A DNA stretch of 64,000 bases from Pseudomonas sp. DTU_2021_1001937_2_SI_NGA_ILE_001 (GCF_032463525.1 NZ_CP135971.1:992001-1056000); one strand, 5' to 3'. Shown: positions 31,355 to 40,842, counted from the stretch's first letter. The notes: a model not told the origin generated them from the sequence alone. Made by a program: numbers and translations.

Positions 31355-31957
31355 TCAGGCCAGCAACGGCTTGACTGCCACGCTGTAGAGCAGGCCACTG
31401 GCGAACAGGGCGATCACCATCGATACGCCCCGGTTCATCCAGAACGTGGCGTGCGCGGAAGTCAGGCGCCCTCCGAACATGGCCCCGAAAGCAACCCAGG
31501 CGGCCCCCACCGGCAGGACCACCAGGGTGAACGCGGCCATGAATTCCAGGTAGCTGGCGCCCGTCATGAACGTGCCGGCTGGCGCCACGAACGACGCGAA
31601 GAACAGCCCCTTGGGGTTGCTCAGGGTGGCCACGAACAACCCCACCGGCGAGAGTCCCGGAGTGGTGTCTGCGGCGCCTCGGCGTGCCATACCCCACAGC
31701 TTGATGGCGATGTAGAACAGAAACCCGACCGCAAAGACTTTGCTCGCGGTGGCCACCCAAGGATGGTCACGGGCGATCCAGTCCAGGGTCAGGCCCCAGA
31801 CGCTGATCTGCAGCATATAGGCTGCCCATTCCGCCACCACCCAGCGCAGGGCGCGCAGACTCAGACCGCGATTGACGCCGGTCTGGAACAACAGCGAGTT
31901 GGTTGGCCCGGGGACGGCCAACACGGCGAACAAGGTCAGGAAGATCGTTTCACTCAT
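31355..31957 (-). CDS. LysE/RhtB-family amino-acid exporter
   Basis: A 200-residue inner-membrane protein with the LysE-family layout: an N-terminal helix carrying FAVLAVPGPTNSLLF, GLSLRALRWVVAEWAAYMLQI, the NPKGLFFASFVAP segment and about six hydrophobic stretches, at the usual family length. The family exports amino acids and similar small compounds (Lys, Thr, homoserine). The substrate here cannot be read from sequence. It lies between the peptin NRPS and the diaminobutyrate aminotransferase gene, and an extended syr-syp box (32018-32041) points at it with a TTCAAT -10 and a short leader. That suggests co-expression with the lipopeptide genes, perhaps to relieve build-up of an amino-acid precursor (inference). 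Start ATG 31957 with GGTGAG eight bases upstream. Confidence 0.85.
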   Translation of the reverse strand: MSETIFLTLFAVLAVPGPTNSLLFQTGVNRGLSLRALRWVVAEWAAYMLQISVWGLTLDWIARDHPWVATASKVFAVGFLFYIAIKLWGMARRGAADTTPGLSPVGLFVATLSNPKGLFFASFVAPAGTFMTGASYLEFMAAFTLVVLPVGAAWVAFGAMFGGRLTSAHATFWMNRGVSMVIALFASGLLYSVAVKPLLA

Positions 31958-32017
31958 GCGCGGTACTCACCTGTCTTGAAATTACAGAGCCGGTATTGAA
32001 GCTTCGCTCACCGGCAG

Positions 32018-32041
32018 TGTCTGGCATGGAAAGCCGGGACA
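32018..32041 (-). promoter_or_regulatory. Extended syr-syp box between lysE-like and dat genes
   Basis: On the minus strand: left half TGTCCCGG, central TT, right half GCCAGACA; TTCAAT begins 18 bases downstream (31995-32000). It faces the LysE-family gene. The divergent dat gene has only a poor plus-strand match (from 32059), so either this copy serves both or dat is driven differently. Confidence 0.65.
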
Positions 32042-32133
32042 GCCGGGTCGGCGGAAATTGTCCGGTCGCCGGCACTGCCGGAGAATCGAGCTGCCCATGG
32101 GGCCTATCTCTTTCGCGCAACGGATGACCGAAC

Positions 32134-33441
32134 ATGCCAGAAATCAGCGATTTGTCGAAGGTGGAATCCAACGCCCGCACTTATGCGGCCAGCTTCAAGC
32201 AATTGTTCGTCAAGGGCAACGGTATGCGCCTCAAGGATGCCCAGGGCCGCGAATACCTCGACTGCCTGAGCAACGCCGGCACCCTGGCGCTGGGGCACAA
32301 CCCGCCAGCGGTGCGCGACGCCGTGCTGGAATTCCTGCAGACCGACCAGTTGCAGCAGGCCCTTGACCTGGCCACACCGGCCAAGCACGCCTTCGTCAAG
32401 ACGCTGTTCGCCACCCTGCCCCCGGCACTGCGCGAGCATGGCAAGGTGCTGTTCTGCGGGCCCAGCGGCTCGGATGCGGTGGAGGCAGCCATCAAGCTGG
32501 CGCGCCATTACACCCAGCGCTCGACCTTGCTGGCCTTCCAGGGCGGCTATCACGGCATGACCGCCGGGGCGCTCTCGGCGATGGGCAACCTTAAGCCGAA
32601 GTTTCACGCCGCCGCGGTGACCGCCGGTACGCATTTCATGCCCTTCCCCTACCCGCTGCGCTGCCCGTTCGGCACCGACGGCAGCCACACCGAGCAGTTG
32701 AGCATCGATTACCTGCGCACGCTGCTGGGCGACCCGGAGAGCGGCGTTCAGCAACCGGCGGCGGTCCTGGTGGAGGTGGTACAAGGCGAAGGGGGTTGCA
32801 TTCCGGCCTCGGCCAACTGGATGCGCCAGTTGCGCGAGCTGACCCGGGAGCTGGGCATTCTGCTGATCGTCGACGAGGTGCAGACCGGCCTGGGCCGCAC
32901 CGGCAGCCTGTTCGCCATCGAACATTCCGGCATCGTGCCGGACATTCTGGTGTTGTCCAAGGCCATCGGCGGGGGTTACCCGATGTCGCTGATCGTGTTC
33001 GCCGAGCACCTGGACACCTGGACCGCCGGCATGCATGCCGGCACCTTCCGTGGCAATCAGATCGCCATGGTGGCCGGCGCAGCGACCATCGAGCACATCC
33101 AGGCCAACGGTCTGGTGGCGCGTGCTGCGCGGGCCGGTGAGCGCTTGCGCGAGGGGCTCGACAGCCTGGCCAGGCGCTACCCGGCGCTGGCCGAGGTACG
33201 CGGGCGCGGGCTGATGCTGGGCGTGGAAATCGCCCAGCCCGGCCAGGACGGCCGCCCAGGCCCGGCAGACAAGGCTCTGGCTGCGGCGATCAAGCGTGAG
33301 TGCTTTGCCAAAGGCCTGCTGATCGAAACCGGCGGCCGGCACAGCTCGGTGCTGCGCTTGCTGCCGCCGCTGAACATCAGTGATGAGGAGATCGGCCAGG
33401 TGCTGGAGCGCTTGGACAGTGCGCTGGAGGCAGCCTGCTGA
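32134..33441 (+). CDS. dat: Diaminobutyrate--2-oxoglutarate aminotransferase
   Basis: A 435-residue class III PLP-dependent aminotransferase that converts aspartate semialdehyde to 2,4-diaminobutyrate with glutamate as amino donor. Visible features: the substrate-end motif CLSNAGTLALGHNPP typical of Dab aminotransferases, GPSGSDAVEAAIKLAR, the cofactor-binding DEVQTGLGRTG, and the Schiff-base lysine in LVLSKAIGGGYPMS. Length fits the family. Dab is a common residue of peptins and mycins, so the location makes sense as precursor supply. Pyoverdine clusters use a related enzyme (PvdH), but nothing else here is pyoverdine-like. Start ATG 32134; the ribosome-binding site is weak. Confidence 0.88.
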   Translation: MPEISDLSKVESNARTYAASFKQLFVKGNGMRLKDAQGREYLDCLSNAGTLALGHNPPAVRDAVLEFLQTDQLQQALDLATPAKHAFVKTLFATLPPALREHGKVLFCGPSGSDAVEAAIKLARHYTQRSTLLAFQGGYHGMTAGALSAMGNLKPKFHAAAVTAGTHFMPFPYPLRCPFGTDGSHTEQLSIDYLRTLLGDPESGVQQPAAVLVEVVQGEGGCIPASANWMRQLRELTRELGILLIVDEVQTGLGRTGSLFAIEHSGIVPDILVLSKAIGGGYPMSLIVFAEHLDTWTAGMHAGTFRGNQIAMVAGAATIEHIQANGLVARAARAGERLREGLDSLARRYPALAEVRGRGLMLGVEIAQPGQDGRPGPADKALAAAIKRECFAKGLLIETGGRHSSVLRLLPPLNISDEEIGQVLERLDSALEAAC

Positions 33442-33753
33442 GGCAGGCTGGAGCGTTTTATCACTCAAGGGCCTTGGCCGCGGAAAGCTTCCCGGCTGAA
33501 GCCAATACCGTTCGCTTAAGCGGCATGTGGCCCGGTGGGAGCGGCTTTAGCCGCGAAAGCGCCAGGAAATTCACGGCATCTGTTGTGAACAGGCGATCGC
33601 TTCGCGGCTAAAGCCGCTCCTACCCGGCCTGACTGAACAGTATTGCGGCTAAATCCAATACTGGTGAGTTAAGAGCTCTTCGGCTTTTTTTGGAGCGACC
33701 TGATCGAAGGGTATCGGGTTCAAGCGCAATGGGCCGTCCGTGGCCCTTTGTGC
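33442..33753. other. Intergenic stretch between dat and syrD ends, filled with repeats
   Basis: About 310 bases between two convergent genes. It holds the REP pair at 33534-33624 and most of a longer intergenic repeat from 33640. No credible small gene is visible. Confidence 0.7.
33534..33624. repeat. Inverted pair of Pseudomonas REP elements
   Basis: The left arm (33534-33560) contains GGAGCGGCTTTAGCCGCG. The right arm (33599-33624) is its inverse, GCTTCGCGGCTAAAGCCGCT..., ending CCTACC. The right arm is identical over 26 bases to the REP at 42822-42847. The type is abundant between genes in P. putida-group genomes. Confidence 0.88.
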
Positions 33754-33760
33754 CTAAGCC
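33640..33760 (+). repeat. Intergenic direct repeat, copy A (internally deleted)
   Basis: Begins GCGGCTAAATCCAATAC (33645-33661), continues through CTCTTCGG and TTGGAGC, and ends with a segment GCAATGG(G)CCGTCC(G)TGGCCC...GCCTAAGCC (33726-33760). The same start and end flank a longer interior in copy B at 40900-41150, in the same orientation. The right end overlaps the stop codon of syrD. Confidence 0.7.
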
Positions 33761-35451
33761 TGCCGCTCCTGCAGTGTGCAATCGACATCCGAGACGATCC
33801 GTCCACTGTCGAGCTTGATGATGCGGTCGGCCAGCTGGAAGTACTGGTCGTCGTGGGTGATGATCAGCACCGTCTTGCCGCGCCGCTTCAGGTCGGGCAG
33901 CAGCTCCTGATAGAAGAAGCGCTTGAACGGCGGATCCTGGTCGGCGGCCCACTCATCGAGCACGTACACCGGCCGGTCCTCCAGGTAGGCACACACCAGC
34001 GCCAGGCGTTTCTGCTGCCCGTACGACAGCGCCTTGAGCGTCGAGTAGCCGTGCCCCTGAATCTGCACCTTGTCCGCCAGCCCCAGGGTTTCCAGGTACT
34101 GTTTGGCGGTGTCCGGACAGGCGCCGTTTTCATCCGGACCGATCAGCCGGTTGAACAGCTGGAAGTCCGAGAACACCGCCGAGAACAGGTCGCGGTAGGC
34201 GCTGCGGTTGTGCTCGTCGACGACTTGGTCGCCCAGTTTGAGCTGGCCATCGCTGGGCACATAAAGCCCGCACAGGACCTTGGCCAGGGTACTTTTGCCG
34301 CACCCGTTGCCGCCCACGATGTACACCAGCTGCCCGGGTACCAGCTGCAGGTCGATGGGACCCAGGGCAAAGCCCGCGCTGGCATCGGCGCCCTGGTACT
34401 GCACCCGCACACCCTGCAACGAAATGCCCGGCATGCCTTCGCTGCCGGCGACGGCGGGCAGCGAAGGCACGTCCGGCTCGACGGTATGGCCGTGATGCGC
34501 ATCGATGGAAAAGCCGAACTGCGCCAAGCGGGTACTGGCCACCCGCCCCTGGGCGAGCACCGGCATGGCCCCAACCAGCAGCGATACCGGCCCCATGATG
34601 TACAGCACTGCCAGCAGGCTGGCGGTCAGCACACTGGGCTCGAGCACCGCCAGTTGCGGCGCGACGAACAGCAGGCAGCCGATCAGCAACGACAAGGTCA
34701 GCTGACCGACGTTGTCGCCCAGGGTAAACCACACCCTTTCGACGAAATTCAGCTGCGCCACACGGGTGGACGACGCCTCGATTGCCGTACGGCTGAACCA
34801 GTTGCGGCGAATGCGGTTGAGCTTGAGTTCCTTGAGCCCGAATACCAGCGCATGGGTGTATTCATTGAAGGCGGTGTATTCGTCGCGCATGCGGCTTGAC
34901 ACGCCGATGCCCTTGCCGAAGCAGAAGAAATACAGCACCACGCCGAGCAGCATCAGGCCCAGGGTGAAGGCCAGCACCACCCACGACAGGTAGGCCAGGT
35001 AGCCGATACCGAAGACGAACACCGTGGCCTCGACCAGCACCGTGGGAATCACCACCAGCGTGGTGCTGAGCTGGGGAATGTCGGTGGTGAGCATGGTCAG
35101 CACATTGGCCGCGCCGCGCCGGTCGACTTCCTCCAGGGGGGTGACGAGGATCTTGCGGCACAGCGCGATGCGCAGGTGGGTCATGATGCGCCGGCTGGCG
35201 AGCGCCGGGAAGAGTGCCGCGCCGTTGCGAAACAGCAGCGCCACCACACTCAGGCCGACGAACCAGTACAGCGCCGTAGAGCGGGCGGCGTCATCGTGGA
35301 TCGCCGTGTTGATTACGTTGACCACCGCGATGGAGGCCACCCCGCTGATCACCCCGGTCAGTACGGTGAACAGGGTCAGCCAGGGGTGGCTGCGCCATAG
35401 CAGGCGCAGCAGCGAACCGGGCTTGGCCGGCGTGTCGGCTGCGCTACTCAT
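33754..35451 (-). CDS. syrD: SyrD/PvdE-type cyclic-peptide ABC exporter
   Basis: A 565-residue fused ABC exporter of the cyclic-peptide transporter family, acting in the inner membrane as a homodimer to move the lipopeptide to the periplasm. The N-terminal half has about six membrane helices starting with WRSHPWLTLFTVLTGVISG. The C-terminal ATPase carries Walker A GGNGCGKST, signature LSYGQQKRLAL (a Q/Y variant usual in this family) and Walker B VYVLDEW followed by the ITHDD switch. Its ATG (35451) overlaps the stop of the syrP-like gene by four bases (ATGA), so the two form one operon read from the box at 36608. In P. syringae SyrD is needed for syringomycin export. The last codons and the stop lie inside an intergenic repeat. 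Confidence 0.93.
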   Translation of the reverse strand: MSSAADTPAKPGSLLRLLWRSHPWLTLFTVLTGVISGVASIAVVNVINTAIHDDAARSTALYWFVGLSVVALLFRNGAALFPALASRRIMTHLRIALCRKILVTPLEEVDRRGAANVLTMLTTDIPQLSTTLVVIPTVLVEATVFVFGIGYLAYLSWVVLAFTLGLMLLGVVLYFFCFGKGIGVSSRMRDEYTAFNEYTHALVFGLKELKLNRIRRNWFSRTAIEASSTRVAQLNFVERVWFTLGDNVGQLTLSLLIGCLLFVAPQLAVLEPSVLTASLLAVLYIMGPVSLLVGAMPVLAQGRVASTRLAQFGFSIDAHHGHTVEPDVPSLPAVAGSEGMPGISLQGVRVQYQGADASAGFALGPIDLQLVPGQLVYIVGGNGCGKSTLAKVLCGLYVPSDGQLKLGDQVVDEHNRSAYRDLFSAVFSDFQLFNRLIGPDENGACPDTAKQYLETLGLADKVQIQGHGYSTLKALSYGQQKRLALVCAYLEDRPVYVLDEWAADQDPPFKRFFYQELLPDLKRRGKTVLIITHDDQYFQLADRIIKLDSGRIVSDVDCTLQERQA

Positions 35452-36509
35452 GACCGCCTCCAGACCTGGTCACGCTCGACCATCTCGCCCATGGCCACGG
35501 CGATCAGGCGAGGCTCCTGATAAGGGTCACGGGCATGCGCGGTGAGCATGTTGTCGAGCATCACCAGGTCGCCCTGCCGCCAGTCGAAGCGTACCGCGCA
35601 GGCCTCATAGGCCTGGCCGATCAATTCCATGGTGTGGTCGTCGATGGGGCTGCCATCGCCATAGCTCACCAGCCGTGGCAGGCGGCCCTCGCCGAACAGG
35701 TCGAGCAGGTCTTCCCGCATGTCTTCACCCAGGCAGTACGGGTGATGCAGTTGCACCTGATTGAAGAACGCCGCCTCGCCGGTAATCGGATGCTGCAGCA
35801 CGCCAGGGCAATGGGTATGGATCTGCAGGGTGTTGTCGTCGAGCCATTCGAATGGCGTGCCCTGCGCGCGGCAGTGGGCCTCTACCTGCTCGCGCTGCTC
35901 GGTGCCGAAGAACTGCTGCCAGCTCGGCTCGACCCCCTCGATGAAGGTGCGGCTGTAACGCAGGCCCTTGCTGGCGAAGGCCTGCGCCACGTCGGCTGGC
36001 AGCCGGCGCAGTACCTGGCGGATGTCGGCCAGCGGCGTGGCACCTCCCACCTTGGACGGCAGCTCGCAGTAGAACCATTGCTTGCGCGGCCAGCTCTCCA
36101 GGTGCGAACTCTCGTTGTGGTACAGGATCATTTCCCGCTCCGGATAAGGCGTGGAGCGGTACACGTTGCGCCCGCCTTCCTTTTTCGGCAGGTCGCCATA
36201 GCCGCCATGCAGGCCTGGCGACAGCGCTTCGGCAAAGGCTTCGAAGGCCGCCACGCTGTCCAGACCAAACCCACGGAACAGCAGCGCACCGTGCTCGCAC
36301 AGCAGAGCGTCCAGGGCGCAACGCTGTTCGGCGGCCCAGGCGAGAACATCCAGACCTGGCTGCGCGGGCTCTATCACCAGCGGCAAGGTGGCCTGCGGCG
36401 ACAGCGGCGCAACGCGCACGCGGTCGTCCAGCGCCCCACCTGGTGGTTGCAAGGGCATCGTGCGGCCAGCGTGGCTGACGGTGGACGAGGCATGGGTGTC
36501 TGCGGTCAT
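35448..36509 (-). CDS. syrP: SyrP-like Fe(II)/2-oxoglutarate aspartyl hydroxylase
   Basis: A 353-residue TauD-family oxygenase. SyrP in P. syringae adds the 3-hydroxyl group to the Asp residue held on the mycin NRPS. Iron ligands are visible as H131-N-E133 (LYHNESSH) and a distal His near residue 325 in LTAHARDPYQEPR, whose Arg binds 2-oxoglutarate. The stretch LPSKVGGATPLAD is typical of the SyrP group. Start ATG 36509 is preceded by GGGAG; the box at 36608-36631 with TTAGAT -10 lies upstream, and the syrD gene overlaps its stop. The role follows from the neighbouring chlorothreonine cassette and mycin NRPS. An AspH-family gene at 52151 could share or split the same job. Confidence 0.9.
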   Translation of the reverse strand: MTADTHASSTVSHAGRTMPLQPPGGALDDRVRVAPLSPQATLPLVIEPAQPGLDVLAWAAEQRCALDALLCEHGALLFRGFGLDSVAAFEAFAEALSPGLHGGYGDLPKKEGGRNVYRSTPYPEREMILYHNESSHLESWPRKQWFYCELPSKVGGATPLADIRQVLRRLPADVAQAFASKGLRYSRTFIEGVEPSWQQFFGTEQREQVEAHCRAQGTPFEWLDDNTLQIHTHCPGVLQHPITGEAAFFNQVQLHHPYCLGEDMREDLLDLFGEGRLPRLVSYGDGSPIDDHTMELIGQAYEACAVRFDWRQGDLVMLDNMLTAHARDPYQEPRLIAVAMGEMVERDQVWRRS

Positions 36510-36607
36510 GGGCGGCTCCCGGGCAATGACAAAGGCTCAGGGCGCTACCGCGAAATTCCGGCATGGCGCGCCCAGCAGCCGACGATCTAAGCACCGCCCC
36601 AGAGGAC

Positions 36608-36631
36608 TGTCTGTCACCTCAAACCGGGACA
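36608..36631 (-). promoter_or_regulatory. Extended syr-syp box and promoter of syrP-syrD
   Basis: Minus strand: left half TGTCCCGG, central TT, right half GACAGACA; TTAGAT begins 18 bases downstream (36585-36590). Ends 99 bases before the syrP ATG. Back-to-back with the box at 36649. Confidence 0.82.
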
Positions 36632-36648
36632 GTCGGGTAGCAAAGGTT

Positions 36649-36672
36649 TGTCCCGGTTTCCATCGACAGACA
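36649..36672 (+). promoter_or_regulatory. Extended syr-syp box and promoter of syrB1-syrB2-syrC
   Basis: Plus strand: left half TGTCCCGG, central TT, right half GACAGACA; TCCAAT (36691-36696), preceded by TGC as in extended -10 elements, begins 19 bases downstream. The box ends 113 bases before the syrB1 ATG. Confidence 0.82.
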
Positions 36673-36784
36673 CCCCGAACGCCTGGGTGCTCCAATTCTT
36701 CGATGTAAGCAAACCCATACACCCTGCGCCAGGCAAGGTGCCACGGCGTAATGCCCTTTGCGACCCCTACAGGAGCGTTATCGA

Positions 36785-38659
36785 ATGCCGATTTCTCCCC
36801 CCACTGGCAGCCCAGGCCACTCCTCCAGCACCCCGTTGCCCAAGTCTGCACTGCTGCACGAGCTGTTCAGCGCCCAGGCCCGGGCCCTTCCCGAGCGTAC
36901 CGCGGTCAGTGACCAGGACGGGGCCCTGAGCTATGCCGAACTGGATGCCGCGTCTTCGCGCCTGGCCGCTCACTTGCGCGCCGAGGGCGTCAAGGCCGGC
37001 ACCCTGGTGGGCCTGTGCCTGCCGCGCGGTACGCAGCTGGTCAGTGCCCTGCTGGGCATTCTCAAGGCCGGCGGCGCCTACGTGCCGATCGACCCGCGCT
37101 ACCCGGCCAAGCGCATTGCCCACATCATTGAGGACAGCGGCCTGCAAGTGCTGATCGGCGATGCCCAGAGCCTGGAGCAACCGCTGCCTGAAGGCATCAG
37201 GCTGCTGGGCATCGAGGCGCTGCTGCAGAGCAGCGACAAGCCACTGACGCCTGGTGATGCCCGCGACCCGGCCCAGTCGCCAGCCTATGTGATCTACACC
37301 TCCGGCTCCACCGGCACCCCCAAGGGCGTGCAGGTCACCCATGCCAACGCCAGCGCGCTGTTGGCCAGCACCCAGCGCCGCTTCGCATTCAACAGCGACG
37401 ATGTGTGGTCGATGTTCCACTCCATCGGCTTCGACTTTTCGGTCTGGGAAATCTGGGGCGCCCTGGCGTATGGCGGGCATGTGGCAATCGTGCCTTACGA
37501 GGTGTCCCGCTCGCCGCAGGCCTTCCAGGCCTGGCTGGCCAAGACCGGGGTCACCGTCCTCAGCCAGACCCCCTCGGCATTCCGCGGCCTGGACCAGGCC
37601 AATCAGCAGGCCCCCGAACCACTGGCACTGCGTTACGTGGTGTTCGGTGGCGAGGCGCTGCCGTCCAGCGTGCTGAAGTCCTGGGTGGCGCGCCATGGCG
37701 ACGCACAGCCGCAACTGGTGAACATGTACGGGATTACCGAGGCCACGGTGCACACCACCTACCACCGCGTATTGGCCAAGGACCTGGCGAACCACACCAG
37801 CGTACCGATCGGCGAGCCGCTGGATGGCTGGGTCCTGCACCTGCTCGACGAACATGGCGATGCCGTGGCGGACGGGCAAGTGGGTGAACTGTTCATCGAA
37901 GGCGCAGGCGTGGCACCGGGTTACCTGAACCGTCCGGACCTGACCGCCCAGCGTTTCGTGACCCTGCCCGGCAGCCAGGCGCGTGCCTACCGCAGCGGCG
38001 ACCTGCTCAGCCGTGACAGCCAGGGCGTGCATCACTACAAGGGGCGCGCCGACCAGCAGCTGAAGGTGCGCGGCTTCCGTATCGAGGCCGGTGAGGTGCA
38101 GGCCTGCCTGCAGCGCGACGGACTGATCAGCGCCAGCCATGTCTGCGCCCACGATTACGGCGACGGTGACGTTCGCCTGCTGGCCTATGTGGTGCCGGCC
38201 GATGGCGGCGGACAGCTGAGCCCTGCCCTGCGCGAGCGCCTGGCCGCCCTGGCCAGCGAGCACCTGCCCGACTTCATGCGTCCTTCGGCCTACATGGCAC
38301 TGGCGCAACTGCCATTGACCGACCACGGCAAGATCGACAGCGCCCGCCTGCCCTCGCCGAGCAGCGCCGATCAGCCGGCGGCGCAACCGCAAAGCGACCT
38401 TTCGGAACACCAGCGCCGCGTGCTCAAGGTGTGGTCCGAAGACATCGGCCTCAAAGGCATTGGCATCGACGACGACTTCTTCGACTTCGGCGGCACCTCG
38501 CTGGCGCTGATCCGCGCCCTGAGCGTTCTGAAAAACCACTACCGCATCGACCTCAACCCCGGTGTGCTGGCCGATGGCGCCACCGCACGGATCCTGGCCC
38601 AGAGCATTGAAATGTCACTTGCCAACGCCCAACGTTCGAAGGAGCAAGCCCATGTCTGA
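36785..38659 (+). CDS. syrB1: SyrB1-like free-standing A-T didomain, Thr-activating
   Basis: A 624-residue adenylation-carrier protein. It activates L-Thr and holds it as a thioester for SyrB2 to chlorinate. The A-domain core [15 protein letters not shown] is followed by a pocket reading DFWSVGMVH, the SyrB1 type of Thr signature, and the carrier site FGGTSLAL near residue 573 replaces the usual GGHSL. There is no condensation domain, which fits an in-trans loading protein. ATG 36785 is chosen over a TTG at 36758 because AGGAGCG lies eight bases upstream and SyrB1 proteins start close to this point. The stop overlaps the syrB2 start by eight bases. Confidence 0.94.
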   Translation: MPISPPTGSPGHSSSTPLPKSALLHELFSAQARALPERTAVSDQDGALSYAELDAASSRLAAHLRAEGVKAGTLVGLCLPRGTQLVSALLGILKAGGAYVPIDPRYPAKRIAHIIEDSGLQVLIGDAQSLEQPLPEGIRLLGIEALLQSSDKPLTPGDARDPAQSPAYVIYTSGSTGTPKGVQVTHANASALLASTQRRFAFNSDDVWSMFHSIGFDFSVWEIWGALAYGGHVAIVPYEVSRSPQAFQAWLAKTGVTVLSQTPSAFRGLDQANQQAPEPLALRYVVFGGEALPSSVLKSWVARHGDAQPQLVNMYGITEATVHTTYHRVLAKDLANHTSVPIGEPLDGWVLHLLDEHGDAVADGQVGELFIEGAGVAPGYLNRPDLTAQRFVTLPGSQARAYRSGDLLSRDSQGVHHYKGRADQQLKVRGFRIEAGEVQACLQRDGLISASHVCAHDYGDGDVRLLAYVVPADGGGQLSPALRERLAALASEHLPDFMRPSAYMALAQLPLTDHGKIDSARLPSPSSADQPAAQPQSDLSEHQRRVLKVWSEDIGLKGIGIDDDFFDFGGTSLALIRALSVLKNHYRIDLNPGVLADGATARILAQSIEMSLANAQRSKEQAHV

Positions 38660-39599
38660 AGTCGCTACAGCGCAACGTTTTCACCTCACTGCCGAAGAAC
38701 GCGCCCAGTTCGAGAAAAACGGTTTCATCGGTCCGTTCACCGCCTATTCCCAAGAGGAAATGAAGGAGATCTGGCGGCGCACCCGCCTGCGCCTGCTCGA
38801 CCGCAGCCATGCCGCCTATCAGGACCTGGACGCTATCTCCGGGGCCACCAACATCGCCAACTACGACCGCCATCTGGACGATGACTTCCTCGCCGACCAC
38901 ATCTGCCGCGCGCAGATCTGCGACCGCGTGCAAAGCATCCTGGGCCCTGAGGTGATCTGCTGGCGTACCGAGTTCTTCCCCAAATACCCCGGCGACGAAG
39001 GCACCGACTGGCACCAGGCCGACACCTTCGCCAACGCCTCCGGCAAGCCACAGATCATCTGGCCGGAACATGAAGACTTCGGCGGCACCATCACGGTCTG
39101 GACCGCCTTCACCGACGTGACCATCGCCAACGGTTGCCTGCAGTTCATCCCCGGCACGCAGAACAGCATGAACTACGACGAAACCAAGCGCATGGAGTAC
39201 TCGCCGGAGCTGGTCAACGCCAAGGAAAAGAACGGCGTGCGCCGCGGCTTCTTCGGCTACGACTATCGTCAGTTGCAGATCGACGAGAACTGGGAACCGG
39301 ATGAAAGCCAGGCGGTGCCGATCCAGATGAAGGCCGGCCAGTTCGTGATCTTCTGGTCGACCCTGATGCACGCCTCCTACCCGCACAGCGGCGAGAGCCA
39401 GGAAATGCGCATGGGCTTTGCCTCGCGCTACGTGCCGTCGTTCGTGCATGTGTACCCGGACTCCGACCACATCGAGGAGTACGGCGGCAAGATCAGCCTG
39501 GAAAACTACGGCGCGGTACAGGTGGTCGGTGAGCACACCCCGGCCTACAACCGCCTGGTCACCCACACCACACGCGGCAAGCGCTTCGAGCGCAGCTGA
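38652..39599 (+). CDS. syrB2: SyrB2-like non-haem iron halogenase (4-chlorothreonine)
   Basis: A 315-residue Fe(II)/2-oxoglutarate halogenase that chlorinates the methyl group of Thr bound to SyrB1. The iron site shows H121 and H240, with Ala123 in H-Q-A where hydroxylases have Asp or Glu; that gap is where chloride binds, and it marks a halogenase rather than a hydroxylase. The segments [19 protein letters not shown] and [16 protein letters not shown] are practically those of SyrB2. Start ATG 38652 has AAGGAG seven bases upstream and overlaps the end of syrB1, so expression is coupled. The 4-chloro-Thr is the usual last residue of mycins, which links this cassette to the NRPS at 55318. Confidence 0.96.
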   Translation: MSEVATAQRFHLTAEERAQFEKNGFIGPFTAYSQEEMKEIWRRTRLRLLDRSHAAYQDLDAISGATNIANYDRHLDDDFLADHICRAQICDRVQSILGPEVICWRTEFFPKYPGDEGTDWHQADTFANASGKPQIIWPEHEDFGGTITVWTAFTDVTIANGCLQFIPGTQNSMNYDETKRMEYSPELVNAKEKNGVRRGFFGYDYRQLQIDENWEPDESQAVPIQMKAGQFVIFWSTLMHASYPHSGESQEMRMGFASRYVPSFVHVYPDSDHIEEYGGKISLENYGAVQVVGEHTPAYNRLVTHTTRGKRFERS

Positions 39600-39606
39600 C
39601 CCCCTC

Positions 39607-39630
39607 GGCAGGGCCGGCCCCGGCCCTGCC
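39607..39630 (+). terminator. Strong hairpin between syrB2 and syrC
   Basis: Perfect stem GGCAGGGCC / GGCCCTGCC (extendable to 11 pairs) in the 61-base gap; a TTTTTT run follows after an 11-base interval. It may partly stop transcription or protect the upstream syrB1-syrB2 message. Confidence 0.5.
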
Positions 39631-39660
39631 AACTCCTTCTGTTTTTTGCGGAGCTGTCCC

Positions 39661-40827
39661 ATGACCCTGCCAAACGACCCGACCTTGCGGGTGTGCCAGG
39701 CAGTGCGCCTGCTGCGCCACCTGGCCCCGAACCTGCCCAGCCCCTTGAGCATCGCCTTCAACCCCGTGCCTGCCAGCCATCTGGAAACCTGTGAACGCCT
39801 GGTCAGCCAGGCCTTCGCCGCCTGTGGCGTACAGCCGCTGCGCTTCTGCCATGACGCCCCCGAGCAGCTGTCATCCTTCGAGCTGTTGATCAGTCGGCGC
39901 CTGAGCAAGGCTCTGCCGAGCGGCCCCGTGGATACTGGCCCGCACAGCGAGCGACTGATCGCCGAATTCGATTTCAGCCCGCCCCCCGCCGGCCTGCAGG
40001 CCTGTGTGATCGACAGTTTCGATGGCGCGCCGCTCAACGCCTACAGCGGCGGCGAGCCCGGCCTGCCAGCCCTGCTGTTGGCCTTGCCCTGCGGCTTGCC
40101 TTTCGAACTGTGCCAGGACTGGGTCCAGGGCCTGGCACAGCAGTACCGGGTGCTCACCTGGGAAACCCGTGGCCTGTTCGGCGGCGCCGAAGATTTCGAC
40201 AGCCTGGCCGTGGATACCGATGCCCAAGTGGCGGATCTGTTTGCCGTGATGGACCATTTCGACCAGCCAGACGCGCACCTGATGGGCATTTGCGGTGGCG
40301 CGATGATCGCCCTGTGCGCGGCGGCCAGCCAGCCCGCACGCGTGCGTTCGCTGAGCCTGTGGCATGGCGACTACACCCTGGGCGAGGATGACTGGCGCAC
40401 CCCGCACCAGCGCAATTTCGAGTGGTTGATGGAAGCCGCAGCCGGCGACCGCGAGGAAGCCCGCGAGCTGCAGAAGCTGTTCGTCGACCCCGCCACACTG
40501 ATGACCACCCCCGAGCCCATCGCCCACCTGGCGTTGTACCCCTACACCAACGCCGAGCTGTTCTACCGCTACGCACGGCTCAACCATGCTCTGAACCAGA
40601 CCGACCTGCATGCCGTGCTGCCGAGTATCGAAGTGCCTGCCCTGGTGGTGGCCGGCGACAACGACCAGACCACCCATATCGGTGGCTCCAAACACGTGGC
40701 CCGTACCCTGCCCCAGGCGCGCCTGCACATTGAACAAGGCGGCAGCCATGTGGCGTTCTTCGAACATGGCCGACGCTCGCTGCCGGTGGCGTTTGGCTTC
40801 ATGGAAGCGTTGCTGGCGGCGGCCTGA
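39661..40827 (+). CDS. syrC: SyrC-like aminoacyl shuttle (chlorothreonyl transferase)
   Basis: A 388-residue protein of the SyrC/CmaE type. In P. syringae SyrC moves the 4-chlorothreonyl group from SyrB1 to the carrier of the mycin NRPS. The C-terminal two thirds form an alpha/beta-hydrolase fold with Cys211 as nucleophile in G-I-C-G-G (Ser in ordinary hydrolases) and His363 in GGSHVAFF. The first 95 or so residues form a separate domain (LRVCQAVRLLRHLAPNLPSP...) that is homologous to the small protein at 51692. Start ATG 39661 with CGGAG upstream. It follows syrB2 after a gap with a strong hairpin, and a REP-type terminator lies downstream. Confidence 0.92.
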   Translation: MTLPNDPTLRVCQAVRLLRHLAPNLPSPLSIAFNPVPASHLETCERLVSQAFAACGVQPLRFCHDAPEQLSSFELLISRRLSKALPSGPVDTGPHSERLIAEFDFSPPPAGLQACVIDSFDGAPLNAYSGGEPGLPALLLALPCGLPFELCQDWVQGLAQQYRVLTWETRGLFGGAEDFDSLAVDTDAQVADLFAVMDHFDQPDAHLMGICGGAMIALCAAASQPARVRSLSLWHGDYTLGEDDWRTPHQRNFEWLMEAAAGDREEARELQKLFVDPATLMTTPEPIAHLALYPYTNAELFYRYARLNHALNQTDLHAVLPSIEVPALVVAGDNDQTTHIGGSKHVARTLPQARLHIEQGGSHVAFFEHGRRSLPVAFGFMEALLAAA

Positions 40828-40842
40828 CCCTCCTCCACACCG

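Noticed and set aside
32059..32084. Plus-strand TGTCCGG...TGCCGGAGA as a box for dat
   Set aside because: Spacing is two bases too long, several consensus positions differ, and there is no clear -10.
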